Positions 25,025-31,839 of a stretch of 50,254 nucleotides of DNA are shown one piece after another. The notes below the pieces were generated by a model. The model searched no databases, was not told where the DNA came from, and was given only the letters and a program-made list of their open reading frames with translations. Within the stretch, counting starts at the first letter, position 1; each line of letters starts with the position of its first letter. The stretch comes from a bacterium (GTDB lineage Bacteria; Cyanobacteriota; Vampirovibrionia; Gastranaerophilales; Gastranaerophilaceae), in assembly GCA_014803505.1 (NCBI GenBank), contig JAAVBM010000076.1, forward strand, positions 1 to 50,254, read 5' to 3'. Made by a program: the position numbers and the translations under genes.

Positions 25025-25690
25025 ATGATGTACGAAACAATTAGTCAAAATCTTTTGCAGATACAAGAAGAAATCGCACCTTGTAAACCCAGAATAATTG
25101 CAGTTACAAAGTATTTTGATGAAGAAGCGATGATTGCGGCTTATAGAGCAGGGCTTCGCAACTTCGGAGAATCAAGAGTAATTGAGGCTTCAGCTAAGAT
25201 TCAAAATCTGCCGTCTGAGATTCGAGAAAATTCAGAGTTTCATTTTATTGGGCATTTGCAGTCGAATAAGGTGAAACATGCTGTGAAAGTTTTCGATTAT
25301 ATACATTCAGTTGATTCGTTTAAGCTTGCACAAAGTATTTCTCAATATGCATTGGAAATTGAAAAGGTTCAAAAAGTCCTTATTCAGATAAATAATGCGA
25401 ATGAAGAACAGAAATTTGGATTTTCTAAAGATGACGTATTTGAATATTTTGCTCAAATAAAGGAATTAAAAGGTATCGAAATAGTTGGGGTTATGAATAT
25501 GGCTCCTCTAGGTATAGCTGACGAAGAAATAAGAAAGTTATTCTCTGAAATTACTCAAATAAGGGACAGTTTGGAAGTAAAATTTAACTGCAAGTTAGAA
25601 GAAATTTCGATGGGTATGAGTCAGGATTATTATATCGCAGCTCAGTTAGGGGCAACAATGCTTAGGATAGGTAGAAAATTATTTAAATAA
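25025..25690 (+). CDS. YggS/PLPBP family pyridoxal-phosphate homeostasis protein
   Basis: PLP-binding protein with an alanine-racemase-like barrel but no known catalysis. Lys in IIAVTKYF (near residue 28) binds PLP. Other family marks are NFGESRV, FHFIGHLQSNK near 75-85, QINNANEEQKFGF near 125, GVMNMAPLG near 160, and SMGMSQDYYIAAQLGATMLRIG at the end. At 221 aa the length is typical. GAGGTG lies just upstream; ATG-ATG at 25025 and 25028 are both possible starts. As in cyanobacteria and Firmicutes it sits directly upstream of sepF (18-base gap), a conserved division-gene context. Confidence 0.93.
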   Translation: MMYETISQNLLQIQEEIAPCKPRIIAVTKYFDEEAMIAAYRAGLRNFGESRVIEASAKIQNLPSEIRENSEFHFIGHLQSNKVKHAVKVFDYIHSVDSFKLAQSISQYALEIEKVQKVLIQINNANEEQKFGFSKDDVFEYFAQIKELKGIEIVGVMNMAPLGIADEEIRKLFSEITQIRDSLEVKFNCKLEEISMGMSQDYYIAAQLGATMLRIGRKLFK

Positions 25691-25708
25691 TAAACGGAGG
25701 AAAAATCG

Positions 25709-26230
25709 GTGGCAGCAATAGCAGACAGTTTCAGAAAAGTAGTAGATTTTGTAATGGATGGATTTCGTGGCGATAATCCTTTTGATGATATAAATGATGA
25801 AGATTATGAAAATGATGAATATGAATATGTAGAAGAAGGTAGTGCTTTAAGAGCTATTGCTCCTGAATATGCTCCTGCTCCTATGATGGAAAAACACCAA
25901 GAAGCAAAAGTGTTAAACCATCCTAGCATCAATAGAGGCGGTAATGAAGTTGTTGTTGTTGAACCTCGTTCTTTTGATGATGCTGCTGTTATCGTTCAAC
26001 ATTTAAAAGATAGAAAAATTGTTATGCTTAATTTACATTTGTTAGATAAAGAACAATCTCAAAGAACTATCGATTTCGTTTGTGGTGCTTCTCAAGCTCT
26101 TAACGGTAATCCTAAAAAAGTTGGAGATTTGGTATTCGTATTTGCTCCTAGCAATGTGACTTTATCTGCAGATTCTTCAGCACAACCTAGCAAGTTTAAT
26201 GATTCATTGTGGAGAACATCTCTACAGTAA
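25709..26230 (+). CDS. sepF: Cell division protein SepF
   Basis: SepF forms rings that bind the FtsZ C-terminal peptide and anchor it to the membrane. The N-terminal amphipathic segment MAAIADSFRKVVDFVMDGF fits the membrane-binding helix. An acidic linker (DINDEDYENDEYEYVEEG) and then a Pro-rich stretch follow. The SepF core is at about 80-160 (VVVVEPRSFDDAAVIVQHLKD, VMLNLHLLD, QRTIDFVCGASQALNG, VFVFAPSNVTL). The start is a GTG with CGGAGG eight bases upstream. At 173 aa it is normal. ftsZ with a matching C-terminal peptide is at 4.2-5.3 kb. Confidence 0.96.
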   Translation: MAAIADSFRKVVDFVMDGFRGDNPFDDINDEDYENDEYEYVEEGSALRAIAPEYAPAPMMEKHQEAKVLNHPSINRGGNEVVVVEPRSFDDAAVIVQHLKDRKIVMLNLHLLDKEQSQRTIDFVCGASQALNGNPKKVGDLVFVFAPSNVTLSADSSAQPSKFNDSLWRTSLQ

Positions 26231-26266
26231 TTATTTTTGGTATGAGAAGAGAGATAGTTTAAATAT

Positions 26267-26298
26267 AGGCAGCCGTAAACCGACTGCCTTTTTTTTTA
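26267..26298 (+). terminator. Terminator of yggS-sepF
   Basis: AGGCAGCCG and CGACTGCCT form a stem with one mismatch around a short loop, followed by a run of T. This ends the two-gene unit. Confidence 0.9.
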
Positions 26299-26319
26299 TT
26301 ATTATTTGTTATATGTTTT

Positions 26320-26871
26320 TTAATCTTCATCAGGACCAATAGGAATTGTTATAATGTAATAATTGCCTTCAGTTTCTTTTGTAAGATTTTTTAGTTTAAC
26401 ATTTTCGCCAAACATATAGTTTTGTTGAAATTCTGAGATTTGTTCATTATTTTTTGATTTTCTGATTGAACGACCGTTAATTGTTAAAATATTACCGTTT
26501 GCGCTCACTTGAACATTGTTTTCGTTGTTGTCAAAAGCTCTTAAATCAATAATAACTTTGTATGCATTTTTTGTTTGCTCAAGGTGAATAACATTAGCTG
26601 CTTTTCTGGCAAAGTTTCTGTCTTCTTTCCATAAGTTGTCCATTGCTCGAATATCTTTTTCTATCATTCGATCCATTTTACGTGGAAGTGGGCGCATCAT
26701 ATGTGACATAAGTGATTTCATATGCCAATCTGTTACTACATATGATGCACAATATGCTCCTAAAAAGATTAATAATCCGCATAATAATGATTTCCAAAAC
26801 GGATGTTTGGTTACTGGACATTCGTGTCTTTCAATTCTTGTTGTTTCTTCTCTGTTTTGATTTTCATCCAT
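26320..26871 (-). CDS. Membrane-anchored Hsp20/alpha-crystallin-like protein
   Basis: The 183-aa product has a polar N-terminus, one membrane segment at about 27-46 (LLCGLLIFLGAYCASYVV), a charged helical linker with MMRPLPRKMDRMIEKD, and a C-terminal alpha-crystallin-like domain at about 95-178. The latter shows YKVIIDLRAFDNNENNVQVSANGNILTINGR, then FQQNYMFGENVKLKNL and YYIITIPI. Ordinary small heat-shock proteins are soluble; here the domain would be tethered and probably faces outside. The final I-x-I oligomerisation motif appears as TIPIG. The start at 26871 has AAAGGAG upstream; the longer frame begins before that RBS. Confidence 0.75.
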   Translation of the reverse strand: MDENQNREETTRIERHECPVTKHPFWKSLLCGLLIFLGAYCASYVVTDWHMKSLMSHMMRPLPRKMDRMIEKDIRAMDNLWKEDRNFARKAANVIHLEQTKNAYKVIIDLRAFDNNENNVQVSANGNILTINGRSIRKSKNNEQISEFQQNYMFGENVKLKNLTKETEGNYYIITIPIGPDED

Positions 26872-26957
26872 AGTTGTTGTATCTCCTTTCAACATAATAT
26901 TATTTATTTAACTTTTTTTTACAATGTCGATACGGGGATGGTAAATTGGGTATAATT

Positions 26958-26990
26958 CAGCTTGATAAATAATAAGCTGTATGATATAAT
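26958..26990 (+). promoter_or_regulatory. Promoter with overlapping dyad before the RHH gene
   Basis: TTGATA (26962-26967), 17 bases and an extended -10 TGATATAAT (hexamer 26985-26990). CAGCTT (26958-26963) and AAGCTG (26974-26979) form an inverted repeat over the -35, a plausible operator for the RHH protein encoded directly downstream. Confidence 0.65.
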
Positions 26991-27013
26991 GTGGAACAAG
27001 AAAGGTTAGGTTT

Positions 27014-27202
27014 ATGGCTAAAGTTTTGGTTACTATGCCTGATGATTTCCTCAACAAAGTTGATGGATTGGCAGATTTAGAGAGTTGTTCACGTAGTGAG
27101 TTGATTAGAGAAGCTTTAAAAAGTTACATGCGCAGAGTATCTAAACAGCAATTGAAAGATGCATCTCGTAATGCTGAAATTTTAGAAGAGATTCTTAATT
27201 AA
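27014..27202 (+). CDS. Ribbon-helix-helix (CopG family) regulator
   Basis: This 62-aa protein starts with the beta-strand AKVLVTMPDDFLNKVDGLA and continues with CSRSELIREALKSYMRR, the standard RHH DNA-binding dimer unit (strand, helix, S-R-S-E-L turn, helix). Its C-terminal tail (KQQLKDASRNAEILEEILN) is helical and could be a toxin-binding arm. No toxin gene lies next to it: the following gene is convergent and encodes a response regulator. It may therefore be an orphan antitoxin or a plain repressor. A dyad over its own promoter suggests autoregulation. Confidence 0.88.
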   Translation: MAKVLVTMPDDFLNKVDGLADLESCSRSELIREALKSYMRRVSKQQLKDASRNAEILEEILN

Positions 27203-27207
27203 CTTTA

Positions 27208-28509
27208 TTATTTATTGAATTCTTTTATGAAAATATCGGTCCATTTGATTAGATTCGGTATTTCGTACGGTTTCGGCAAATAAAGGTCTGCGCCGGTATT
27301 AAGAATCAATTCTTTATCGTGAATAATTGAAGTGACAATAATTTTTGAACTCTTGAAATTATTGTTTTGTTTTAGTGTATAACATAGATTGAGTCCGTTT
27401 TTCTTTTCCAAATCTCCGGCATCAACTATTATGATAGCTGGTGTATTTTGGTTTTCCGGAATCTTAAAATCCTTGACGATTTCAGCTTCGTATCCTTGTA
27501 AATTCAAAATTGTATGAAGCAGTGTGCTTAAAGCTTCATCTGTTTCAAAAATAAGTATTTTATTATTGTAGAGCTTTTCTTCTATTGCGTTTTCGCCTGA
27601 TATTTTTGGTCGTTCGATTAAGAAGTTTGATTTATTAGGTATATCAGCCATATCATGGATATGAATAAGAGTATTTAAAAGTTGTGCTGTGTCTTTGTAT
27701 GTGCAGAATTCATTAGAAACAACACTTATTGTGGAATGTACAAAGTTCGCACGCCTTCCTGCAAATTCGTCTCCTTGTAAAATCATGTATCCTCTATCAA
27801 GATCGTGTTCGGCATAGAATTTATGTGTCACAGAGTCGAATACGAAAGTTAAAAAACTTGCTAAGCGTTCTGATTTTAACGGATTTGTAATTATCAGGAA
27901 TATATTTTCTTCAAGTTGCCCCACGTAATCATTTTCATCTAATGATGCCTGAATTATTGCACTATAGGTTTGTAATAGTTTATCTGAAGCAAGTTCAGTG
28001 TATGCCTGTTTATAACTGTCAAAGTTTTCTATACTGATATACAACATGGCCCAATTTTTATCTTCTGATAGTGTTCGTTTTATGGCTCTCATTGTATAAT
28101 TTTTATTCGGTAGGAATTGTTTTGCATCAAGATTAGATTCATATTCGCGTCTAAGATGTGCTTTCATTCGAACTTTAAATTCTTCAGCATTAACGGGTTC
28201 GGACAAAAAATCATCTGCGCCGCTATTCAGTACTTGTATTCTATCATTAAAGTCTGCAGATTTTGACATTGCAACAATTATCGGGCGCATATTGTATGTT
28301 AGTGCGCGAACTTGTTTGCAGAAATCTGAAAGGTCATTATCAAAACTGTCCGAAATTATTATTAAATCAGGCTCTTTATCTTGAATGATTTTTAATGCTG
28401 TAATAAGATCTTTTGAAATAATTACGTTATTAGTGTTTGTTTCAAGTAATTTTTTATATTTTGTCGACATTTCTAAGCGTTTGTCAATGATTAGTGTTAC
28501 TGACTGCAT
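27208..28509 (-). CDS. Response regulator with REC, degenerate GGDEF-like and REC domains
   Basis: The 433-aa protein has an N-terminal receiver (about 5-120; IIISDSFDND holds the phospho-Asp region, GADDFLSEPV the conserved Lys-loop position without Lys). A middle region of about 130-270 resembles a GGDEF fold (WAMLYISIENFDSYKQAYTE, DYVGQLEENIFLIIT), but the catalytic GGDEF is replaced by QLEEN. The C-terminal receiver is at about 315-430 (IIIVDAGD, KIIVTSI, GADLYLPKPYEI). Cyclic-di-GMP synthesis is therefore unlikely; the middle may be a scaffold. The start overlaps the histidine kinase end by 13 bases, so the two are co-translated partners. Confidence 0.8.
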   Translation of the reverse strand: MQSVTLIIDKRLEMSTKYKKLLETNTNNVIISKDLITALKIIQDKEPDLIIISDSFDNDLSDFCKQVRALTYNMRPIIVAMSKSADFNDRIQVLNSGADDFLSEPVNAEEFKVRMKAHLRREYESNLDAKQFLPNKNYTMRAIKRTLSEDKNWAMLYISIENFDSYKQAYTELASDKLLQTYSAIIQASLDENDYVGQLEENIFLIITNPLKSERLASFLTFVFDSVTHKFYAEHDLDRGYMILQGDEFAGRRANFVHSTISVVSNEFCTYKDTAQLLNTLIHIHDMADIPNKSNFLIERPKISGENAIEEKLYNNKILIFETDEALSTLLHTILNLQGYEAEIVKDFKIPENQNTPAIIIVDAGDLEKKNGLNLCYTLKQNNNFKSSKIIVTSIIHDKELILNTGADLYLPKPYEIPNLIKWTDIFIKEFNK

Positions 28510-29243
28510 TTTAACCTCGCTTGTTCTTCTATATTTTTTATCGGCATAAATATCGTAAATGTTATTGTACTCAAATTATTACCATCGTTTAGTGGTGAAG
28601 ATGAAACTGTTATCTTTCCATCCATTTTTTCAACAAGATTTTTTGTTATAAATAATCCGAGTCCGCTACCTTGAACTTTTCTTGTTAATGGATTATCCAG
28701 TCTTGCAAATTTTGTGAAAATCTTTTCATAATCTTCTGTTTTTATCTCAGGTCCGATATTTTTTACAGAAATTACTACATTTTCATTTTGCACGTAAGAA
28801 TCAATCATTGTTGTTGAATTCTCCGGTGAATACTTTGCACTGTTTTCAATTAAGTTTGTCAGAATTTGTTGAAATTTATCTTTATCCACAAATATATTTG
28901 GAATATTGTTTTTTATGTTTAATTCAAATTTTTGTGTCGGATATTGATTTTTAACAATGGTAACAGTTTGTTTTATCGGATTTTTTATATTAGTTTCATT
29001 AAAAATAAAATGATTGTTTTGATTTTGAAGTTTTGTCACAGCAAGCATATTTTCAATCATATTTATCAATCTGTTTGACTGCTCTTCAATGATTTTTATG
29101 AATTTCTTTTTACTTTCATCATCCAGTTTATCCCACGATGAAAGCATTGTTTGAGAAAAGCCTCGAATTGAAGTTAATGGTGTTCTTAATTCGTGACTAA
29201 CTGTTGAAATAAAATCTTCGTAATTTTGTTCAATATCTTTCAT
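28497..29243 (-). CDS. Sensor-less histidine kinase
   Basis: The product of 248 aa consists only of a HisKA dimerisation domain with H17 in SHELRTPLTSI and a HATPase domain: N box LIENSAKYSP, G1 KNIGPEI, F-box KIFTKFAR and G2 GSGLGLFITKNLVEKMDG. There is no sensor or membrane segment, so it is cytoplasmic and must receive its signal from another protein. The start has no Shine-Dalgarno; TGATATAAT ends six bases before the ATG, suggesting a leaderless message. It overlaps the downstream regulator gene by 13 bases. Confidence 0.92.
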   Translation of the reverse strand: MKDIEQNYEDFISTVSHELRTPLTSIRGFSQTMLSSWDKLDDESKKKFIKIIEEQSNRLINMIENMLAVTKLQNQNNHFIFNETNIKNPIKQTVTIVKNQYPTQKFELNIKNNIPNIFVDKDKFQQILTNLIENSAKYSPENSTTMIDSYVQNENVVISVKNIGPEIKTEDYEKIFTKFARLDNPLTRKVQGSGLGLFITKNLVEKMDGKITVSSSPLNDGNNLSTITFTIFMPIKNIEEQARLKCSQ

Positions 29244-29249
29244 AGGTTT

Positions 29250-29258
29250 ATTATATCA
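29250..29258 (-). promoter_or_regulatory. Extended -10 of the histidine kinase gene
   Basis: On the minus strand TGATATAAT (hexamer = complement of 29250-29255) ends exactly six bases before the ATG at 29243. No convincing -35 is seen, but the TG extension can compensate. No Shine-Dalgarno is present. Confidence 0.6.
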
Positions 29259-29323
29259 GACATTATACGCTTTAGTTATTAAATTAATATTATTTTAAGA
29301 GTTGTTTTCAATTATAAGAAGGA

Positions 29324-29357
29324 TTGATTTTTAGAAGAACAATATTAAAATTATGAT
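29324..29357 (+). promoter_or_regulatory. Leaderless-type promoter of the 29358 gene
   Basis: TTGATT (29324-29329), 16 bases, TAAAAT (29346-29351), then six bases to the ATG. There is no Shine-Dalgarno. Confidence 0.6.
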
Positions 29358-30005
29358 ATGAAAAAATTCATCACAGGTATATTTTTAATTTTATTTGCAA
29401 TGGTTTCTCTTTGTGTAAGTGTGAATGCGCAGGAACAAAAATCTGTTTCTTACCCGGAAGACGTGAATGCTGAAGAAATTGCAGATGATGAATATAATGG
29501 AGATATAGATATAGAACAAATGTATCGTGATATGCCTGTTCCTGAATTTAAATATGTACATAATATTGATCCTGGGGAATATCAAGATACAATGCATTCT
29601 ACCTGGTCACCATATCCCCTGTTTCGTTTAACTGCACCACTGTTTTTCAAGTCAGTTGCAATCGAACCCGGATATTATCTTTTAACCCCTAGAGAGCATG
29701 AAGGTGCTTGGTATATGTTATTTAAAGAAGCAGGGAAAGTTAAATATATTGTTCCTTGTTATAAAAAAGAAATGGTTCCGTTAGATTTTTATAAAAATAA
29801 TTTGCCGCAAATAAAATTGACTAAAACTCAACAAATAAGGGAGAAAGCATTGAAATTTGTAGGTCAGCATTTTAAAAGTTCAAAGCGAGATCCTATTCCT
29901 GATACATTTTTGGAAGCAAATGACTTGGATAATAATTTTATATCTATTATTGTGTATTGGGGAAATTACAGATATTATCTTGTATTGCGATCAATCCAGT
30001 TGTAG
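29358..30005 (+). CDS. Exported protein of unknown function
   Basis: The 215-aa product has a clear signal peptide (MKKFITGIFLILFAMV..., cleavage after VNA at about 24). An acidic region (EEIADDEYNGDIDIEQMY) follows, then a compact part with many aromatic residues (YLLTPREHEGAWYMLFKEAGKVKYIVPCYKK, and near the end IIVYWGNYRYYLVLRSIQL) that suggests a small beta-rich domain. I do not recognise it. It is followed after 57 bases by a parvulin gene in the same direction with its own strong RBS; the two may be envelope partners. Confidence 0.75.
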   Translation: MKKFITGIFLILFAMVSLCVSVNAQEQKSVSYPEDVNAEEIADDEYNGDIDIEQMYRDMPVPEFKYVHNIDPGEYQDTMHSTWSPYPLFRLTAPLFFKSVAIEPGYYLLTPREHEGAWYMLFKEAGKVKYIVPCYKKEMVPLDFYKNNLPQIKLTKTQQIREKALKFVGQHFKSSKRDPIPDTFLEANDLDNNFISIIVYWGNYRYYLVLRSIQL

Positions 30006-30062
30006 AATTGTATTATTTGTTTGATATAATAAAATGGCTATTATAAATTGTTAGGAGGAAAA

Positions 30063-30434
30063 ATGAAATCAATAATAAAAGTTTTAATGGCAGTATTCAT
30101 GATATTTGTAGGTTTGGGCTCATATGCAAATTTTTTAAACCCAAATCTTGATATTCATGAAGTTCGTTCAAGCCATATTTTGGTAAAGACAAGACCTGAA
30201 GCAATAAAAATCAAAAAAGAAATTCAGAGTGGTAATATATCATTTGAAGATGCTGCAAGAATGTATTCACTTTGTCCATCAGGTCAAAATGGTGGAGATT
30301 TAGGATTTTTTAATCGTAAACAAATGGTTCAACAATTTTCAGATGTAGCGTTTGATTTAAAACCCGGTCAAATATCAGATCCGGTAGGTACAAAATTTGG
30401 TTGGCATTTGATAAAGACGGTAGATAGACGTTAG
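30063..30434 (+). CDS. Exported parvulin-type peptidyl-prolyl isomerase
   Basis: This 123-aa protein has a hydrophobic N-terminus (IIKVLMAVFMIFVGLGSYA) and then a single rotamase domain: VRSSHILVKTRPEA, EDAARMYSLCPSGQNGGDLGFFNRKQMV and FDLKPGQISDPVGTKFGWHLIKTVDRR. These are the parvulin (PpiC) signatures, so it probably helps folding of exported proteins. It lacks the N-terminal chaperone domain of SurA or PrsA. TTAGGAGG precedes the start by five bases, which decides 30063 over an upstream TTG. A terminator follows. Confidence 0.92.
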   Translation: MKSIIKVLMAVFMIFVGLGSYANFLNPNLDIHEVRSSHILVKTRPEAIKIKKEIQSGNISFEDAARMYSLCPSGQNGGDLGFFNRKQMVQQFSDVAFDLKPGQISDPVGTKFGWHLIKTVDRR

Positions 30435-30458
30435 TATATTATTATAGATTTAATTAAA

Positions 30459-30492
30459 AAGGCGAAAAGTTTTGTTTACTTTTCGCTTTATT
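30459..30492 (+). terminator. Terminator after the parvulin gene
   Basis: GCGAAAAGT and ACTTTTCGC (30462-30470 and 30478-30486), extended by A-T pairs, form a hairpin ending in T-rich sequence. It separates the parvulin from the tRNA gene. Confidence 0.8.
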
Positions 30493-30512
30493 AATTGTAA
30501 AAGAAAAAATAC

Positions 30513-30541
30513 TTGAAAAATTTTTATCTTCATGTAAGAAT
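30513..30541 (+). promoter_or_regulatory. Candidate tRNA-Met promoter
   Basis: TTGAAA (30513-30518), 17 bases and a TG-extended AAGAAT (30536-30541) lie about 40 bases before the tRNA. Confidence 0.45.
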
Positions 30542-30581
30542 AGACTTATACGGGAAACCGAGGAAAATTAATAAGAAATGA

Positions 30582-30655
30582 GGCAAGGTAGCTCAGCTGG
30601 TGAGAGCGCACGGCTCATACCCGTGAGGTCGAGAGTTCGAATCTCTCCCTTGCTA
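30582..30655 (+). tRNA. tRNA-Met (CAU), elongator type
   Basis: The 74-base gene folds into a standard cloverleaf. The acceptor GGCAAGG pairs with CCTTGCT; the D arm has GCTC/GAGC; the anticodon stem CACGG/CCGTG surrounds loop CTCATAC with anticodon CAT; and the T arm is GAGAG-TTCGAAT-CTCTC. The first acceptor pair is G-U rather than the unpaired end of an initiator, so it is the elongator. A tRNA-Ile2 with modified CAU cannot be fully excluded. CCA is not encoded. Confidence 0.95.
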
Positions 30656-30661
30656 AATTAG

Positions 30662-30692
30662 AAAAGAGTTCCGATACTTGGGACTCTTTTTT
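30662..30692 (+). terminator. Terminator after tRNA-Met
   Basis: AAAAGAGTTCC pairs with GGGACTCTTTT (one G-T pair) around a 7-base loop and continues into T. It lies seven bases after the tRNA. Confidence 0.9.
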
Positions 30693-30756
30693 AATGCTGT
30701 TCTAATGTAAACTAACATTGGGTTTGATATAAAACTTACTTTAAGATGAGATTTTA

Positions 30757-31341
30757 TTATAATTTGTAATATTCTCTGGCGGATTCATAATTATAATCGT
30801 TTGGTAGCATATAATAATAAATTATATATTCTAAATTTTTATCAACACCTATACTTGTGAAGTATGGGAAATATTTTTTATAATAATCCTCATTCTCTTT
30901 ATCTTTAATCACATACCAAGTAAAACCTTCAACAGATATTTTTGCGTGCTCGCTTGGAATAAAATAAATATCTTGTTTTGCACCTATTGGAGTATCGGCA
31001 TTAAGAAATTCCTGAGTATTAAGTTCTTTTTGAATATAGTCTTTGTTTATTTTAAATTTAAGTAAAATTCGTTCACCTTCTAATGGAGTTGAATAAGAAT
31101 AAAATTGAACTTCACTGGCTTCAGCTGGAATTTTTTTAGGCAAAAACTTAATTTTTTCTTGGCGCATAAGCTGAGAAATTGTTTTTTCATACTTAGCAGG
31201 ATTTCTGGTTACCTCAATCGGAGCTATAAAGGCTTGAAATAAAAGGTAAAGGAATAAAAGCAAACTCAAAACTACAACCAATATTAGTATAAAAATTGAT
31301 GCTAAAATTATTTTAACCTTTTTAGAAATATTGATTTTCAT
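30757..31341 (-). CDS. Single-span membrane protein, unknown function
   Basis: The 194-aa product has a short basic N-terminus, one long hydrophobic helix at about 11-37 (IILASIFILILVVVLSLLLF onward), and an extracytoplasmic domain rich in Tyr and Lys (WYVIKDKENEDYYKKYFPYF, YIIYYYMLPNDYNYESAREYY). I do not recognise the domain. The start is set at 31341, where TATAAT lies four bases upstream and the hydrophobic helix is then at the usual depth; a longer frame to 31389 would add a Cys- and Lys-rich stretch. It lies just downstream of the giant gene on the same strand. Confidence 0.65.
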   Translation of the reverse strand: MKINISKKVKIILASIFILILVVVLSLLLFLYLLFQAFIAPIEVTRNPAKYEKTISQLMRQEKIKFLPKKIPAEASEVQFYSYSTPLEGERILLKFKINKDYIQKELNTQEFLNADTPIGAKQDIYFIPSEHAKISVEGFTWYVIKDKENEDYYKKYFPYFTSIGVDKNLEYIIYYYMLPNDYNYESAREYYKL

Positions 31342-31425
31342 AGATATTATATTAACACAAATTTTATAATTACGTTTATTTAAACACACATTTCTCGAAT
31401 GGTGTGTGTCATTCTGTCTCAGGAA

Positions 31426-31839
31426 TTACACATTTCCGGAATGTTTAATTGTTTCGTAGTCAGAGAATTTATATTGTTGTTTTAACGTTCTTACTCTGGT
31501 TTCTTCAGCAATAACATCACCGTGGAAACGGTTTTTAATCATATCAAACGCTTTATCCATATCGGCATCATTTTTAATTCCTGCCATATTTATTTCGCTA
31601 TATATTGTTTGACTATTGAACTCACCATAAGACATTTGTAAGTCATATTTTTCCATTAAGTCAATAAGTCTGGCAGCAGAATTAGGATCTCTGAAGGTTC
31701 CTTTAGCTCCGACTTCAGGATATTTTTCAGCGAAATATTCTAATTTTTCTTGATTAAGTTTTTGGGCTTCTCTTTGAGCTTTAAGTTCAGCTTCTTTTTG
31801 TGCGCGTAATTGTGCTTCTTGTTGAGCTTTTAATTGAGC
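31426..31839 (-). pseudogene. C-terminal continuation of the giant gene beyond an in-frame stop
   Basis: Directly after the TAA at 31840-31842 the same frame stays open for 137 codons. It starts AQLKAQQEAQLRAQKEAEL, a helical Gln/Ala repeat that continues the ELQTKQ just before the stop, and goes on to FAEKYPEVGAKGTFRDPNS and MEKYDLQMSYGEFNSQTIY. One C-to-T change (CAA to TAA) would explain the break, since the surrounding repeat is built of CAA codons. An internal ATG at 31656 is possible but has no RBS. It is listed as a severed part of the giant gene; read-through or sequencing error are the alternatives. Confidence 0.7.
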
